A stretch of DNA of 7,536 nucleotides, taken from NCBI GenBank assembly GCA_024280065.1, contig JAJRQX010000176.1, positions 1 to 7,536 of the forward strand. The letters are read 5' to 3'. The stretch is from Aquificota bacterium (GTDB taxonomy: Bacteria; Aquificota; Aquificia; Aquificales; Aquificaceae). Under the pieces are notes generated by a model that was not told where the DNA came from, made no database searches, and was given only the letters and a program-made list of their open reading frames with translations. Positions within the stretch are counted from its first letter, which is position 1; each line of letters starts with the position of its first letter. A program made the translations under genes and the position numbers. Below, piece after piece: positions 6,381-7,536 of this stretch.

Positions 6381-6389
6381 AAGGAGGTG
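6381..6389 (+). promoter_or_regulatory. Strong ribosome binding site of the symporter small subunit
   Basis: AAGGAGGTG, 5 nt before the ATG at 6395, is an essentially full match to the anti-Shine-Dalgarno sequence and decides the start of this short gene. Confidence 0.87.
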
Positions 6390-6394
6390 TAGGG

Positions 6395-6646
6395 ATGGAC
6401 AAGAAAAAGCTGGAGGCTTATCACCGAGAAAATATACGACTTATAACCATTCTGCTCCTAATATGGTTTCTCGTTTCCTATGTGGGGGCCTTGTTTGCCA
6501 AACCTCTCAGCAAGTTCAGCCTATTCGGATTCCCCATGCACTACTGGGTGAGTGCCCAGGTATCCGTGATCACCTTCGTGATCCTCATCTTTGTTTACGC
6601 CTTCGCCATGAACAGGCTTGACCAGAAGTACGGTGTGGAGGAGTGA
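6395..6646 (+). CDS. Sodium:solute symporter small subunit, DUF4212 family
   Basis: An 83-residue inner-membrane protein with two predicted membrane helices (about 15-34 and 51-71), a charged N-terminus and a charged C-terminal tail. The pattern LLLIWFLVSYVGALF, GFPMHYWVSAQVSV and YAFAMNRLDQKYGVEE matches the DUF4212 / 'putative solute:sodium symporter small subunit' family, normally found directly before a VC_2705-type SSS transporter, as here. The small subunit is thought to assist or form part of the transporter, but its exact role is not established. The start is fixed by an AAGGAGGTG ribosome site. The large-subunit gene begins 3 nt after the stop, with its ribosome site (GGAGGAG) inside the last codons of this gene, so the two are co-translated. 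Confidence 0.93.
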   Translation: MDKKKLEAYHRENIRLITILLLIWFLVSYVGALFAKPLSKFSLFGFPMHYWVSAQVSVITFVILIFVYAFAMNRLDQKYGVEE

Positions 6647-6649
6647 GCC

Positions 6650-7536
6650 ATGGAGAACATACTGGGTTACATCATAGTATTCGGTATCATCATCGTTTTC
6701 ATGGCGATAGCCATCTACAACCGTGTCACCGAAGCGGTTGAGTTCTACGTTGCGGGGAGGAGGATCCCCGCCTTTTGGAACGGTATGGCGGTGGCAGCGG
6801 ACTGGATGAGTGCAGCCTCCTTTATATCCATGGCGGGTGCCCTGTATGCCTTGGGATACGACGGGCTCGCCTATATAATGGGATGGACGGGTGGATACGT
6901 CCTTCTCGCGATGCTCATCGCTCCATACCTGAGGAAGTTCGGCAAGTACACCGTACCCGACTTCATAGCCGAGAGGTATGAGAGCGACTTCGCAAGGCTC
7001 GTTGCCCTGATAACCGCCATAATCATCAGCTTCACCTACATGGTGGGTCAGGTTGCCGGCGTCGGTATTATAATGGGGAGGCTCTTCGGAGTCCCCTTTG
7101 AGCTCGGTATAGCGATAGGGATGATAGTCATAATAGCCACCACCATACTCGGGGGTATGAAGTCAATTACATGGACACAGGTAGCACAGTACATAGTTTT
7201 GATAACCGCCTACCTGCTTCCTGTATCTATCCTCGCGATCCAGTGGTTCGGTGTTCCCCTTCCCCAGATACTCTACGGTAAGGTCCTTGAGAACATAATT
7301 CAGCTCGAGACCCAGCACGGCATATCTCCCCACTACGTTGAGCCGTTTGTAAAGTTCAACATGGCCCAGTTCTTGGCACTCACCTTCGTTCTGATGGCGG
7401 GAACAGCAGCTCTGCCACACATACTCATGAGGTTCTTCACAACACCCTCGGTCAGAGACGCGAGGGTAAGCGCGGGATGGGCCCTCTTCTTCATAGCAAT
7501 ACTCTACCTGACGGCACCTGCCTACGCTGCCTTCGC
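6650..7536 (+). CDS. Sodium:solute symporter large subunit, VC_2705 subfamily, acetate-permease-like (3' partial)
   Basis: The first 295 residues of an SSS-family membrane transporter run off the right window edge; the family is usually about 550-600 residues, so roughly half is seen. Membrane segments follow one another from residue 4. Landmarks are the AADWMSAASFISMAG unwound first core helix (49-63), PDFIAERY (103-110), the family signature region LGGMKSITWTQVAQYIVL (167-184) and LPHILMRFFTTPSVRDAR (255-272). A hydrophilic loop at about 201-240 separates membrane segments, and I believe such an extension is usual in this subfamily. Substrate is probably acetate or a similar short carboxylate: the family resembles ActP, it has the paired DUF4212 subunit, and it is divergent from acs. 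The sodium-site residues on core helix 8 are beyond the window. No frameshift is seen. Confidence 0.93.
   Translation, partial: MENILGYIIVFGIIIVFMAIAIYNRVTEAVEFYVAGRRIPAFWNGMAVAADWMSAASFISMAGALYALGYDGLAYIMGWTGGYVLLAMLIAPYLRKFGKYTVPDFIAERYESDFARLVALITAIIISFTYMVGQVAGVGIIMGRLFGVPFELGIAIGMIVIIATTILGGMKSITWTQVAQYIVLITAYLLPVSILAIQWFGVPLPQILYGKVLENIIQLETQHGISPHYVEPFVKFNMAQFLALTFVLMAGTAALPHILMRFFTTPSVRDARVSAGWALFFIAILYLTAPAYAAF

Noticed and set aside
6775..6981. A 68-codon plus-strand open frame within the symporter region
   Set aside because: The overlapping frame from 6650 encodes clear SSS transporter motifs throughout; this one is a shadow.

Overview
The window reads as bacterial chromosome from a thermophile. 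Arg is written mostly AGG, Ile mostly ATA, and the proteins are rich in charged residues. Genes are tightly packed or overlapping, with strong AGGAGGTG-type ribosome sites and sigma70-like promoter boxes. An Aquificota-type host (Hydrogenobacter, Thermocrinis or Hydrogenivirga relatives) is my best guess, from codon use and protein style only. No rRNA or other marker gene is present to confirm it.

Positions 1-4187 (+ strand) hold a branched-chain-amino-acid-type (HAAT/Liv) ABC importer in the order binding protein (5' end cut by the window edge), LivH permease, LivM permease, LivG ATPase, LivF ATPase. The genes abut or overlap at every junction, so they almost certainly form one translationally coupled operon. 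Its promoter lies outside the window.

Positions 4176-6077 (- strand) hold a complete acetyl-CoA synthetase. It converges on livF, and the two 3' ends overlap by 12 bp with no visible terminator.

Positions 6078-6394 are a 317-bp divergent control region of about 24% GC (70 of 290 bases counted at 6091-6380), in sharp contrast to the GC-richer genes. It contains no gene. Its two ends mirror each other: each side has a 17-bp ATAAAACG-N-CGTTTTAT-like dyad, then a candidate -35/-10 pair, then a shared TTTAAAACAAAATT leader, then AGGAGGTG.

Positions 6395-7536 (+ strand) hold the small subunit (DUF4212) and the 5' half of the large subunit of a two-component sodium:solute symporter of the VC_2705 type, cut by the right window edge.

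Taken together, the right half looks like a divergently transcribed acetate module. The symporter would bring acetate (or a similar small carboxylate) into the cell and Acs would activate it to acetyl-CoA, with both transcripts probably read by the same regulator through the paired dyads. The Liv-type importer next to it could carry amino acids or another small organic acid or amide; the sequence does not settle which. No CRISPR array, tRNA, rRNA, insertion sequence or phage gene was seen. The most interesting undescribed element is the mirrored promoter region.
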